From contig CM040107.1 of assembly GCA_022496805.1 (NCBI GenBank), forward strand, positions 11,304,501-11,368,500: a stretch of 64,000 nucleotides of DNA, written 5' to 3'. Numbering within the stretch: the stretch's first letter is position 1; the number at the start of each line of letters is the position of its first letter. The notes under the pieces were generated by a model that saw nothing but the letters and a program-made list of their open reading frames with translations, ran no database searches and was not told where the DNA came from. Below, piece after piece: positions 45,106 through 56,229 of this stretch. This stretch comes from Pohlia nutans. Taxonomy: Eukaryota; Streptophyta; Bryopsida; Bryales; Mniaceae. Both the position numbers and the translations under genes were made by a program.

Positions 45106-46217
45106 GTCCCCGGTAGCATTGTCCATGTGCACATGGAGAACGGGCGGCAAAGGAGTCGCTAGAGGAGAGGTTCCAGCGGTAGGACACAACGATGGTTCAC
45201 AAGTCTTTGCCCCCTTAAGCACAACATCAAACAATGGAGATGACCTTGATCCCACAAACAATTCCCCAGATGCAAACTTAGGAGGCAACTCTAGATCTCG
45301 CAACAACTTGGCCATTGAGCCGATGGTGTAATTGGAATCGTGCGAGAATAGATCCTGACCGTGTTGCGCATAGCGCACATCGCCGTGGCCATGTGCAAGC
45401 ATACTTGTAACGGAAACGGGCAACTTCACAAGGCCATCAATCTCTTTGCTCTTGTGGGAGAAAACCGGAGAAGCCGTTTTCGCGTGGTCCATCTTGTCAT
45501 GCATGATCGTGAGATACTCGTGGGGGAAGTTGAAAGATCGGGTGCGGTTGGCGTAATAGAACTCTCGGTGCGCACGCGCAAGAGCCAGATGCTTGTCTAA
45601 TCTCTTGGCCCAGAGCAATGCTTACTGGGATCCAGCTATTGATCCCCTCCTAAGAGAATGATATTTGTCGCACGTTGCGCACCGAGCGAAATTGTCACCT
45701 GGTTTCTATCCGTCAAACTCACTGAACCTGGATGTCCTAATCTTGCTCAAGTTTGAAGGCGAGACATCCTTCAACCCAAACGCTGCATTCACCCTGTTCA
45801 GTTCGGGAATGGTGTCTTTCCACTGAAAGGTTGCTGGCAGAATCATGGAAACGACCTTCTCCCTGGATTTGAGCGTCCACGTGCGGTGGGGCATATGGTC
45901 TGCGGATATCTCTAGAATATATCGCAGCGTGGCGGTGGCTTGAACAGTGTGATTACGAGGCTTCCGGATCCCGTATTTCCATGAGGATGCGCTTGCCGCC
46001 CCCGCACTGCGTATGTTTGATAACGGTAGAATGTTGCTTCGGGGACACGTGCAATATGCATCCATGCTCGCACGCAAACATCAATACCTTCGATAGTCAC
46101 AACCCTCCAGTTTTGAGAATCACGGTGAATGTGCCTGTGGATTTCCATCCTTATATGGAATCTTAACAGAAAAGAGGTGCCTTGATACATACGTTCGCAG
46201 AAGGCACGAATCTTCTC
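45106..46217 (-). pseudogene. DDE-type transposase-like gene fragment (DUF7869-like)
   Basis: Minus strand. The chain reads VCVRAWMHIARVPEATFYRY, a HGNTG loop, HTVQATATLRYILEISADHMPH, FARCATCDKY (zinc-like CxxC), AHREFYYANR, MHDKMDHAKTASP, LAHGHGD, a SNYTIGSMAKLLRDLE helix and VHMDNATGDNKK. The spaced Asp residues and the DN-x-x-x-DNK motif match a plant transposase-like family often annotated DUF7869 (from memory, moderate certainty). Breaks: a frameshift near 45970, TAG at 45706-45708 and TAA near 45626. Both ends are cut by element T copies (45105 and 46218), so only the middle of the gene survives. Confidence 0.5.
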
Positions 46218-47416
46218 GTAGCACGTGATACTCGATATTCCCCAAGAACGCACTTTTTCGTATTAAGAACGCTCGTAGAGGTGATTTCCGGGTTATCGTT
46301 CCGCGGAGACTCTGTTAAGTGGGAAGTTTCCGGAGATGGTCCTGGACTGGTGATCTCTCTCTCTCTCTGTGTCACCAGCTGAATCCCTCTTTCCTACTAA
46401 ACCGGGCCTTCTCCTACTGACTCACCCGGTTACGACTAGATCCGGTATCTTTCCGGGGAGGACTTCTTACTAATCTTCCTCTCCCCCGGTCCACCGTTAT
46501 GACCTGATCCGGTTTCGTTTAACCTCTGTTTCCCTTCAGAGGGTTCTCCATTCACATTAGCGGTGCTGGATTGAAAGACACACCCCTCCCTACTGATTCA
46601 AGTGATGGGAACTTCACTATCTTACGGTTATACTCACAAAACTCCTCGATCCGGGTAATTCCCGTGCTGCACTTCAGCTGCAGATTCATCCCAGACCCAA
46701 GCCGGTCACTTAAGCGCAACCCGGTTTTCCCCCTCCTAAAAATTACTACAACAACCTGATAACCGGGATGGACCCTTATCCGGGGTGTCCGGAATCGATT
46801 GGAGTCCTAACAGTTTGTTTTACTCTGATCATTCCGTCTCTCCTTATCACATGATCTACCCAGGTGCTGGTACCTCAAACGGACTACCCGTCCAGGAGTT
46901 CTGAGAGAACCGGAGTACCCCCTCCTATCCACTCAGCCACTAACCCGGATTATACCTTGCAACCGAGCACGGAACAACCAGATCTTACAACAGAATCCGA
47001 TCAACACTTCCGGTTACCAAGGGACTAATTTGGACCCCGATCTCCATCAACAACCACACACACACACACATACACAAACACTCCGGTCCGTACAAGAGTA
47101 TGCCTAGGGTTATTTACAAAGAGAAAATGGTACACAAAAAAGACCCAGGAATGAGGAACATCCCTGGATTAAAAGAAAACACAAAGCCGACCAGATCCGG
47201 GAAACCCGCAGATGCTAAAAACCCGGGATCCGGAAAAACCGGGGAATTACCCCACGGTTCAGTTCTCTTCCTACACTGCAACTAACATTAGAATCCTAAA
47301 AAAAACCTAACTCCCAAACGGAGTCCTACCCTACTTACTCAAAAAGGGCCTGTTCTAAGTAGCCGGATCCACTAAGTCCGGGCCAGTGATTCCGGGACTC
47401 CGATGACTCCGGGCAG

Positions 47417-48480
47417 CTACTGGTCCTCCGGCGGCTGCTCTTCCACATCTTCCAGGCTCCCCACCGCGATCGGATCCGCCGGCCTATCTCTTCGAGTTTC
47501 GCGCGCCGCCGGCTGTCCCACCTGTTGCTTTTCCGCCCTGTCCGGTTGGACATCCATTGCCCCCATACCTTTGCTCAAATCCCGGACTTCCTCTGGGCTT
47601 ACTCCCGCGGGTCGGACCATGTGGATTGGCTCCACATCCATCACGGTCCGGGAGGTAGTTTCCTCCTGATCCGGCTCCTCCTCCGAAGGGCTCTCCCATA
47701 TGTACTCCGCCAGTACCCGGAACTCCACCAAGTATGCCTCTACCTTGTCCGAGTATTCCCGGACTACATTCTTCATCCGGGCTGCTCCCTCCTATCCTGG
47801 TTGAAGTACCCGCTCGTCGTACAACCGGGCCTTCGTTTGTGCCTCCCCATTCGACTGGAACAACCCGGATAGTTTGGAGACGCACTGCCGGCTTGTCTCT
47901 GCTACATTCCGGATGGTATCCTCTTGCTCCCGGATCTGCAACTCCTTCCTCTGTACGTGGGCCTCCATCTTGTCAATGTAGGCTACCTTTCGTTGCAGCT
48001 CCTCCTCAAATCCCTTCAAGAGAGCCGCCGATTCGCTCTCTGCTTTCCGGATACCCTGCAGGTGTCCGGTTAGCTCATTCTCCCTTTCCCTGCTCCGGAT
48101 GAGTTTCCTCTGGAGCTTCCGAACCCGCGCCGGATACTCTTGAGCGTTGTTTGTCCGAAGGAGAGTCCTTGTCTCCAGAAGAGCAGCGATCATGGGGTTG
48201 TACTGCTCCGTCACCATGTCCAGTGCCACCCGTGTCTGCACTAACATGTCCTCCATCCGGAGCGGTTCTTCATTCCACGGGCACATTCCCGGATGGTCCT
48301 GCCTCCTGGACCGGTTCTGCTCCCGCTGGCATTCCCTGCTCCTGGTCCCCCTCGTCTCCGGTTTCCTCTTCGTCCTCCCCTGCTTCCTTGGGACGTTTGT
48401 TGAGTGGGGTCACCTTCCTCCGGGCCGGTCCCTTCTTCTTTCCAAGCGTGGTATCCGGTCCTTCTGGTTCTTGCTCTCAT
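47417..48480 (-). pseudogene. Element T protein, coiled coil and acidic tail
   Basis: From 48286 to 47792 the chain is mostly helical with heptads (VRKLQRKLIRSRERENELTG, RKVAYIDKMEAHVQRKELQI), predicting a long coiled coil. A stop near 47792 and a frame change lead into the acidic tail 47776-47417 (EYIWESPSEEEPDQEE, VEPIHMVRPAGVSPEEVRDL). The piece upstream of 48286 is Gly/Arg/Glu-rich. The architecture (globular, charged linker, coiled coil, acidic tail) parallels the extra ORF of the Gypsy fragment at 2668-4640 although sequences differ, so a similar structural role in a retroelement particle is possible. Confidence 0.45.
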
Positions 48481-48645
48481 TCAACCGGGAGGACTAACTT
48501 CCTCTTCCGTCCCTGGGATCGCGGCTGAGACGGACCTCCCTCCCGGTCCATCCGGTTCTCTTCTTCTATAAGTTCCTTCCTGCCGCTCCTCTTGTTGCGG
48601 CCTGGCGACACCCGGTCGGCCTCCCTCCGGGCAGTCTTCTCTCCA

Positions 48646-49371
48646 CTAGGTTCTGTTCTCCGGATTAGGGCTAGAATCGCCCATTGGCCTTTTTACCGGT
48701 TGGTCTTCCTTCTCCTTCCGGAGCTCCTCTCCCTGGACCCTACTCCTATCCGGTTGGGTTGCAGGTGGAGCCATCCTTCTTTTCTCCGATCGGGACGACG
48801 AACCGGTTCTGCTGGTCCCCGCTCCTCCTCCTGGAAGCGCCGTCTTCTTCTTGGCCGGACTTCTCACCTCCGGAATAGGAACTACCTCCAACTTCTTCTT
48901 CTCCCCGGCCGTGAGGCACCCATGTTTCTCGTACAGGTGGTAGAGAAATGGGGCTAACGGGCATCCCTTCTTGTTGTCGAGGTTGCCCGCCCACATCTGC
49001 GTGTTCCGGTGGATCAGGATCGCCCAGTTGATCCGTTTCTTCCGGAGAAGGGCGGAGTAGATACCCCGGGACAGCGTCACAGTGAGGGTGGAGGGCTTCT
49101 CCGGACTGAGGATGGGCACTATGTACTGGAGCAGCCGTTGCTCTCGGGGCAGTATGCAATCCGCCACCTTGAATCCGTCCTTGTCCGAGAGATGACTGAA
49201 CCGCATCTTCACCCAGTCCGTGTCGCCCTTGCCTCCCGGTTCCAGGTCCTCGTTGGTGTCCGGGAAGTCGTACAGTTCCCGCCACATCTCCCGGGTCCAA
49301 CTGCCATACTTCGCCCGGATGGTTGTCCGGAAGGCGTTCACCATTGCCCCGCCCTCGATTTCCTCCAGCAT
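48646..49371 (-). CDS. Element T globular domain
   Basis: 241 codons on the minus strand, starting MLEEIEGGAM. A globular stretch (GDTDWVKMRFSHL, ADCILPREQRLLQYI, LTVTLSRGIYSALLRKKRI, NWAILIHRNTQMWAG, PLAPFLYHLYEKHG) is followed by a Lys/Arg/Pro-rich end. Homologous to 30876-30330, where the same segments occur in broken frames. The pattern of a hydrophobic IYxxLxxKKINWxxxI helix and a terminal FLYxLYEKHG helix recalls the domain called 'putative plant transposon protein'. Low certainty; function unknown. Confidence 0.45.
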   Translation of the reverse strand: MLEEIEGGAMVNAFRTTIRAKYGSWTREMWRELYDFPDTNEDLEPGGKGDTDWVKMRFSHLSDKDGFKVADCILPREQRLLQYIVPILSPEKPSTLTVTLSRGIYSALLRKKRINWAILIHRNTQMWAGNLDNKKGCPLAPFLYHLYEKHGCLTAGEKKKLEVVPIPEVRSPAKKKTALPGGGAGTSRTGSSSRSEKRRMAPPATQPDRSRVQGEELRKEKEDQPVKRPMGDSSPNPENRT

Positions 49372-49439
49372 ATAGGAGTCCTACACATCCCACACTCTCC
49401 CAAACAATCCCAAACACCCCATCTTCTGGAGGTCCTGCA

Positions 49440-50157
49440 TCAGCTCGTCGAAGTCTTGCTCGTGCTGCGGAATGTCCAGGCAGATGCGTTTCTCCGGAAT
49501 CTTGGCCCCGGCTTCCCTGCGTGCCATGGCTGCGGACTCCGGGCGGAATTCTTCACTCCTCCGGACGTGGCGCAGCTCCTTCTCCGGATGCGTCCTCTCT
49601 TTCCTCGGTAAACCTCGCGCCTCCCGCTCCGGACGCTTCCCTTTCCGCTTCCGTGGTGTTCTTCTAACCTCCCGAAGACCCTGCGACCCTCTTCCTGGCT
49701 ACACACTTCCTTTCTTCCTCAAACTCCGCCGGAAATGGCGGTGCGTGCTGTTCGGATGCTCGCTTACTCCAAATTCTAACCTCGCGTCGCTGATTCTCAC
49801 CGGGTGTTCAGTTTCCCTTAGTCCCGGACGCTCACAATCTGCACAAGACAGTCGCCCAATGCCCTCTACTTTTGGTTCCACACTATCAACTCTACTGTGA
49901 TCCGGACGCTCAAAGTTCTGCTGGCGCGGACAACTGGAACAGTAGAGAGTGAATGAACAGTGGGTCGCCCAATTTAGAGCGGCCCACTTCAATGCTCGGA
50001 CCGTGGCTGGGTCCATCGGAGACCCGTCCTCACTTATCCGGTCTCCCATCCGGTTTCCCACCTGAATCTGCTGTCGGTCTAGTCCTGTAGTAATCCCTCT
50101 AGGCTGCGCACGGATGCTACTCTCTTTCCAAATAAATAACTGGGCCGTTAAGGCCAT
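49440..50157 (-). pseudogene. Element T N-terminal basic region
   Basis: Minus strand, 50157-49699: a Ser/Arg/Glu-rich chain including DPATVRALKWAALNWA and HRHFRRSLRKKGS, matching DPATIRDLNWAALNWA and RNFRRSLRKGVS in the copy at 31550. The frame then shifts to 49706-49440 (charged, Arg-rich). Probably unstructured. Start codon uncertain. Confidence 0.4.
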
Positions 50158-50295
50158 TACTTCTCTTATTTATGGCGGAAAGATTACTCCTAGCTGCCCT
50201 AGAAACCCTAACTAGCTGCTTTTGGGAAAACGAGGTTTGACAACCTACTCAGATTGAACGCATTCAACTCGAATCGAGTTGAACTGCATGATTAC

Positions 50296-51728
50296 CTTGT
50301 ACTTCTCTGCATCTTCCAGTTGCTTCTTTGTTCTCTTAGTGGGTAAGGCCCTGCCAACCTGTGTAGCCGCCTTCAAAGGTGTTGGACATTTGAGGCTTTT
50401 CTACACCGCACGAGCGCCTATGATGTTCGTGGCCCACGTTGGGTTGAAGTTCTGAAAATGGTTCACCCGGTTGCAGTAGGCAGAAATTTTTCTTAGGATC
50501 GACTTGTCATCATTCCACACGATGAAGCACTCACACTTCTCGAACTTGTCCTTGATCTTCTGACTGATCTCAAGCCTTGTTTTCATAAGCTTTGATGCTT
50601 CCACGCTGTGCTGGCCGTTGATCATATAAAATTTTCCATCGTTGATGTCCTCCCAGGTGCGCGGTTTAACCGTAAAGTCCTTGGGGATCGCTCACAATGT
50701 GAGTTTTTAATCCTTGTTCGGCATCTCGTCAAGGAAATAAATTACTTGCTGCACCTTTCTTTGCTCCAGGCTACGAACATTGAGCTCTGCAAGGGGAGTC
50801 AGCAGCTCATCGATGGAAATCTCAAACGACTTTTCGATCCCCCATATGTACGAGTCGGTGCATTACGACGAGTAGTTCTGGTACACCTCCATGGAGATTT
50901 GTAGTCAATCTTCTTCTTGTCGTAATCGGTTGGAATGTCTGTCAGTGCTGATTCCATCCTGAATTCTCCCTAGTGAGATGGCTGACCTTCGTCTGCTAAA
51001 AGGGACTTCCGGGTTTGGATAGCCCTTAAGTTTCTAGGAGTCGCCGGTGTCCTGGGGGTCTGCGATGCGGAGGGTTTTCGTTTCTTGTTCCCACTCGTCC
51101 CAGTGTTAGGGGTTTCAAACAGCAAGGATTCCTGGCTTCCACCCTGGCTACTTAATTCCCTGCTCAAATGTAATGGCTTCATCTGCTTCCTGATGACGTC
51201 GAGCTTCATCTTGTACATCTCAAGAGCTGTCAGCAGACTCCCCAAGCGCGGTGCAAGGATATGCATAGGGTGCTGGTCCCCGATTGCAGTTTTATACCGA
51301 TAAGTATCAGGGTGAGCCTCCACATCCTTTGCGAGGCTCTCGAAATTTGTGTCCTTGAGGCAAGCAATGTGTGGAGTTATGTTGAAGGGAGTCTTCTCCG
51401 GCTCCATCATGTACGTGAAGCGGTAGTCGTGGTCAGTCCCTTCATCCCAGACCACGCTTGTGACGCAGACGTAGCCGTTCAGATGAGGGGCTACATCCAC
51501 GACCTCCTCGTTTAGGAAGACTGGTAGAGTGGGATCGCAATTCTTGTATTTGTTTATTAGTGCCAGCTTTTCAGTGTTGGGAACCAGAGTTAGGCTCCAC
51601 CACTCGACGTTTTCCGGGTCCTGAAACTCCCAGCACTCACCATGAGTAACCTCGTCGCCGAATGGTACTCCATCATTGCCAAATTGATCGAACCGCTTGA
51701 AGAAGGCAGCAAGCCGAGCTTGTTGGTT
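50296..51728 (-). pseudogene. Locus B: ParB/sulfiredoxin-like gene, exon 1 with several stops
   Basis: Homologous along its length to 60894-62370. The N-terminal domain includes WWSLTLVPNTEKLAL and FNITPH, then a Ser/Lys-rich linker (KKRKPSASQTP). The ParB/Srx-like part follows: ISIDELL, KFYMINGQHSVEAS (about 50604-50637) and ISAYCNRVNHFQ. Stops interrupt it: TGA at 50970-50972, a TAA near 50865, then TAA and TGA near 50710-50690, with one frame change near 50970. TAG at 50401-50403 follows IIGARAV. In-frame sequence then continues for exactly 35 codons to the donor GTAATC (exon end 50296), as in locus A. The start is an acceptor (GCACAG) at 51729. The element insertion lies in the next intron. 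Confidence 0.65.
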
Positions 51729-52183
51729 CTGTGCGTGTGAACCAACGTAAACTAAGTATTAGTTGTTATTCCTTTAGTTTTTCATTGTTGATTCGTGGAA
51801 TTCAACTCGATTCGAGTTGAATAGGCTCGCAACAACCTGATTTACGTCTGTCAGGGTTATTCGCTGCAATTTAACTCGACTCGAGTTGAATGTTTATAAT
51901 TGATACCATATAAAAGTTTGCAATTAAACATTAAGGACAGGATTACCTTATGAGTTTATATTGTTTCATTAAATTAAAACTTTTAACTCGAACCGAGTTG
52001 AATATTTTTTATCTAGTGGTTGACTGCGCGAATGACATTTGTGGGTCTTCTTAGCATTCTCTTGTGTATTAGGCAATTCAACTCGATTCGAGTCGAATTA
52101 CCTGATATAGAATTTGTTTATTTTTGACTGTAGATTATGGAATATGGAATATGTTTATTTTATTCAACTTGATGGGAGTGAAA

Positions 52184-52900
52184 TGTCTTTTAGCACTGTC
52201 TGTTAGTATCAGGGTTGTCTATCCCGACGTGACGCCACTGATTTCCGTCAGGATGTCATGACGCGTCAGGATTGCGTCTGCATTCCGACGCGAAGGTAAA
52301 AACTGTGGAAATTTTTACCCTTGCGGTTTACCCAAAGTAAATTATCTGGATGAATTTCATCCAAGGCCGTCCAGGTGGCCGTCCACTGGACGGCCCGCCC
52401 GTCGACCGGACGGCCTGCCCGTCCACTGAACGGCCCGCCCGGCGTCTGTACGGTTTAAGGTGCCCGGCCATCGACTGGACGGTTTGGCCCGCACGCCCGT
52501 TGACTGGACTGCTGGACTGGCCCGCGTGCCAACTGGACGGCCAACCCGTCAACTTAATTACCTAGCAGAGTGTTCAGATTTTAATTTTTGGAACAAATGA
52601 AACGAAATTGCACTATAGAAGGGCACACTACGAACCAACCATCCACAAGGCCACACTGCGTATGATTATTGGAATGGTCACGACTTCGGACATGGTTTGT
52701 GCATCATCTGTACTGTACAGTGCACACATATGCGTAGGAAAATGAATCCTCATTTTGATTATTTATTTGAAATAACAGTGAAGGAAAACATGGCGATTAC
52801 ATATCGAAGTATAATAATGTATACCGTATGCCCAATGCCTGAGCATTGCATGAGAAGCTACCCTAAGCCCTGTATGTCTTAGAGGCATAAGTTATAACCC
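52184..52900. repeat. GC-rich array and spacer at the left side of the hAT element
   Basis: 52350-52550 carries 8-10 diverged units of about 20 bp containing GTCCACTGGACGGCC or its partial reverse complement. 52200-52330 has repeated GTCAGGAT and GACGCG motifs. 52560-52900 is A+T-rich with no ORF I can support. The GGACGGCC core is shared with the larger array at 56260-56760 on the far side of the hAT gene. Subterminal repeats that bind transposase are normal in hAT elements. Confidence 0.6.
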
Positions 52901-55900
52901 TCAATGTACTGCATTCCTAGTTACTCGGACAGAGGTGCCAGCGTCAGGTGCTCCTGGGTCCGCTCTATCGTTGTCAGGGCTTGGGGATGGGCCCAGTCGG
53001 TTCACTACGAAATCACCTGCGGTGTCGTCTGTGGTTTCATTATCGTCAGATCTTGTACTGCTACTCCCGGCAGGGCTATTGCGACGTCGGTTTCCGATGC
53101 GTGGTTCAAGAGAGGAAAGTGTTTTTAGAGGTCGTCGACCGCTTGCATCCAAAACACCATCTGTATTTGGCCCTCCTAAATTGACTTCGCCAGCAAACGG
53201 TTGGGTAGATTGCCGCATATGCTTATTTTTGCGGGTGGTCCGGGTAGTTGGAGTTGCACGGTCGTTGTGAAAAAGGCGAAGGAGTTGTTCTCGTGGACGC
53301 TTTTGGGCATTGGTACTTTGAGGTCCACTTCTTTCTATCGGTCGGATTTCTCTCGTGCGCAGTGTCATATTCAAAGTTGGGCCTAAACCGGTCAACCGCG
53401 TACCTATCGATGGACCAATTTCACGGGGGCGTGTTGGGGGCATTGCTGACGAGGACGGTACTGATGAGTCTTGGGTGGATGGAGTAAGAACATCCACACT
53501 GTCCGACGGGGGGCGACGAAGCCTACGAAAGGCTGCTTGCAACTGTACCGGTGCCATTTCCTGTCGATCACCTGAATTACCTTCTCGGTGTGGAGAATTT
53601 GGAGACGATTCTTGGGTACCAACTACTTCATTAGCCTCCTCTCCTTGTCCATCTTGTTGCTCCTCGAGGCTTGCCATAATTGCTGGTTCTTCAACCACTA
53701 TAATGTCATTGTTTTTTTCTGGTACTGGCGGTACTGCAGGGACATCCTCGTTCTCACCATTGTCCATTGGATTGGCTAGCTCCGGCCCTCCACCGTTGTC
53801 TCCGTCGTCGTCACCGTAGTTATTGTCAACGTCATTAAAATCAAACACGGCTGGGTCAATTAGTGGGCGTTTTGGTCCCCTTCCAGGGTTCCCGCCGAAT
53901 GGTGCATCATCGTCGTCGTCCGAGTCGTAATTATCTGAATCAGAAAATATAGACCCCCGGTCCAGACCATCAGATTCCTCCGTCATAGAGTCTTCGGACA
54001 ACATGTTGTTCGCATACGATGCTGTGGAGTTTGCGCCGCCCCTATCTCGGAGGGTCCTTGCGTTGGTGTAAATGTAAACCAACTCCTCTGCTCGTTCGGA
54101 TGTTAGTCGGTTGCGGACCTTGTTGTGTACAAATGAGTACATGCTCCAGTTTCTTTCGCAAGATGAAGCAGAACACACTTGTGCAAGAATTCGTTTTGCA
54201 ATTGGTACAAGCGTGTGAGCTCCAGCGCCAAGTAGGTCCCACCATTCATGTGGTTCCAAATTCAACGCAGCCGCGACTGGAAGTCCAGCAAATACTCCTC
54301 GGTGGTCCTTGAATGACTGATATTCTGACAACGCTGATGCGAATGCAACATCGTTCGTCGTTAATTTGCGCAACACTCTGACTACGGCCTCTGTAGCCTC
54401 CCAGTCATCTATCAGGGTGACCTCGTCCAGTAGATAGTGATTCATGAGAGCGCCTGCGTAGTGCAGATCTGTCCTCAACATGTGCCAGCGGGACTGAAAT
54501 TGGTCTTCTGCGCTCTCGGCAAGTTCCTCGTTCAATGAAAAGACGTGCTTCTCTACATTCTTCATTACTAACCATGCTTTTCCCATGCATAGGTGCTTCC
54601 CGTCGAACTCGCTCAACGCTACTAACACAGGCTCCACTATGTGCACAAAATTTACACAGGTCCCCCAGAACCCATCTGATCGCACGTATCGTCTAGCCGT
54701 GTTTGCTTTTGTGCTTGTCGCCGGTTTCGTTAGCCTGTCCACGTAGTCGTTCCAATCCGGGTCCACGACCGTCTGTTCCACGGCTTGTCGGACTTTCACC
54801 AACCGATCCACCATTAGAAATGTAGTTGCAAACTGTGTTTCAGCCGGATTCTTCAGTATCAAATTCGGAGAATGTCGACGGAATATGGCAAGCGGCATGT
54901 GGTGCGTGCATATGAAAGACACTATGGCCCGCGCACGTTTCATCATGTTCTTCACCCATCTTTCCTTCCCCTAGTCTTCCAATGAGAGATCTAAAGCGTG
55001 TGCAGCACACCCTTGAAAATAAACGTGTGGGAATCGACGTACCAACAGTTCGCCTGCTGCAATCATGTTTGCAGCGTTGTTAGTGCAAACTTGTACCACG
55101 TTCTCTGCGCCAACCGCCTCAATGTAATTGATCATGCAATTTGCCACGTAATTTGCGTCTTTACGTTCTCCCGTAGTGTCCACCGAACCCAGAAAAACCT
55201 CTCCGCTTGTACATGCCAACATAACATTGATCAACGGTCGGTTTATCACATTGTCCCATCCATCTGAGCAAATCGTCACGCCATACTTGTGGATCGAGCC
55301 CTTTGTTTTCTCGTTCACCATTGTTGCGACCTCGTCCTTTGCGGCTTTCATAAGCTTCGTCCGAATCGCATTGTACGGGGGAGGCTTGTACACGACTTTG
55401 GATTTGGACGTTGCCTCAACTGCGTCCACAAAGGCGGGGTGCTTTGCCACGTTGAACGGTATGTTAGCCTCATAAAAGAAATTAGCCCACTTCTTGTCCA
55501 ACAGTTGTTTATTCGATGTATTCATACCTTCCGGTAATGATACTTGCCTCATGGTCTGGATGGGTGTTACATTTGACTCTAGCGGCTCCGATGAACGAAC
55601 GTGTGAACCCGTGACAGTGGTGTTTCCCCCTCCTCCTACTGACGCTGACACCGATGCCTCCATGTTCCTATCTCCGCGCGGCCCGTCCACGGGATTTGCT
55701 GCCGGTGACGTATCCTCCATCTCGCGGTCATTCTCAACCTCAAGAGTTGGGGGCACATTACCCCCGCAATTATGAAACAAAGCTTTCACAGCTGCACTCG
55801 CTTTAGTACAACGCCTGACCCCTGATATGTTTTCATCCCGCCTCCAACCCAAATGCCACAACAGGCGGTCCTTCCGGTAGCTGATTGCTGTTGAACATAG

Positions 55901-55969
55901 TTTGCACTCCATTTTACTATCGGGTTTTATAATATACCATGGCTCCCATAAGGTCCTCCCCCCTCCCAT
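52901..55969 (-). CDS. hAT transposase with BED finger and long acidic tail, one amber
   Basis: 1,023 codons from ATG 55969, open except for TAG at 54971-54973 in SLED*GKERWVK. Residues 15-55 form a BED-type zinc finger (CKLC, HLGWRRDE, GVRRC). The first catalytic Asp fits in CSDGWDNV. The place of the second, normally TDNAAN, reads VCTNNAANM, an Asp-to-Asn change that would kill catalysis. The dimerisation region is EPHEWWDLLG to SSCERNWSMYSFVHNKVRNR (about residues 575-630). The last 380 residues are an acidic, Asp/Asn/Pro-rich tail (DNYDSDDDDDAPFGG, DDGDNGGG) not usual in hAT enzymes. It cuts out and reinserts the element; this copy is probably inactive. Confidence 0.88.
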
Positions 55970-56229
55970 TGCCTCTATTAACTATGGTCCACAGCCCCAC
56001 ACTGCCCACAAGGAAACACAAGGGAACACACAATTAGTATTCTGAATGTAGTGCGGTTGGGGCAAAACACTTGCTGGTGTAACAGCCTGTGCTCCTCCAA
56101 CCCACTCTTCCTGGGCTCCGTTCTAACACAATGGCTGGACACCAACCAGGTCGGAAGACCAAAGCACACCAAGGAAAGGTGTTGGCAAAAGCCTCAAGAG
56201 CCTCCTATATAGTGGGAGGGTGGCTGGGG

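Larger units (their letters stand above)
46218..50240 (-). mobile_element. Unclassified element T, copy 2, nearly full length
   Basis: It runs on the minus strand from about 50240 (AAACGAGGTT shared with the 31690 end) to 46218 (CTCGTAGCACGTG, shared with 43395). Order: N-terminal basic region, globular domain, charged linker, long coiled coil, acidic tail, then 1.2 kb of CCGG-rich untranslated DNA with a (CA)n run near 47055. No LTR pair, TIR, poly-A or polymerase. It is inserted in the locus B intron between palindromes 43318 and 50263. Confidence 0.6.
39119..52183. repeat. Locus B palindrome family (TTCAACTCGA half-site), 12 sites
   Basis: Half-site TTCAACTCGA, one spacer base, then its reverse complement. 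Sites: 39119-39139, 39185-39205, 40819-40839, 41835-41855, 41885-41905, 43318-43338, 50263-50283, 51801-51821, 51870-51890, 51982-52002, 52077-52097 and a decayed one at 52163-52183. Perfect at 41835, 50263 and 51801; the others have one to four changes. All lie in introns or upstream of exon 51728, none in exons, and none inside the inserted element 43395-50240. Many lie within 75 bp of a splice site. Possible binding sites for the ParB-like protein encoded here (inference). Confidence 0.9.

Noticed and set aside
46218..47345. CCGG-rich 1.1-kb stretch as an LTR of element T
   Set aside because: It recurs at 43395-44760, but only with the 3' coding part attached; no copy exists upstream of the N-terminal region near 50240, so it is an untranslated end shared by two element copies.
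52209..52228. CAGGGTTG as the left hAT terminal inverted repeat
   Set aside because: No inverted partner was found near 56800-57000 and no 8-bp duplication could be matched.
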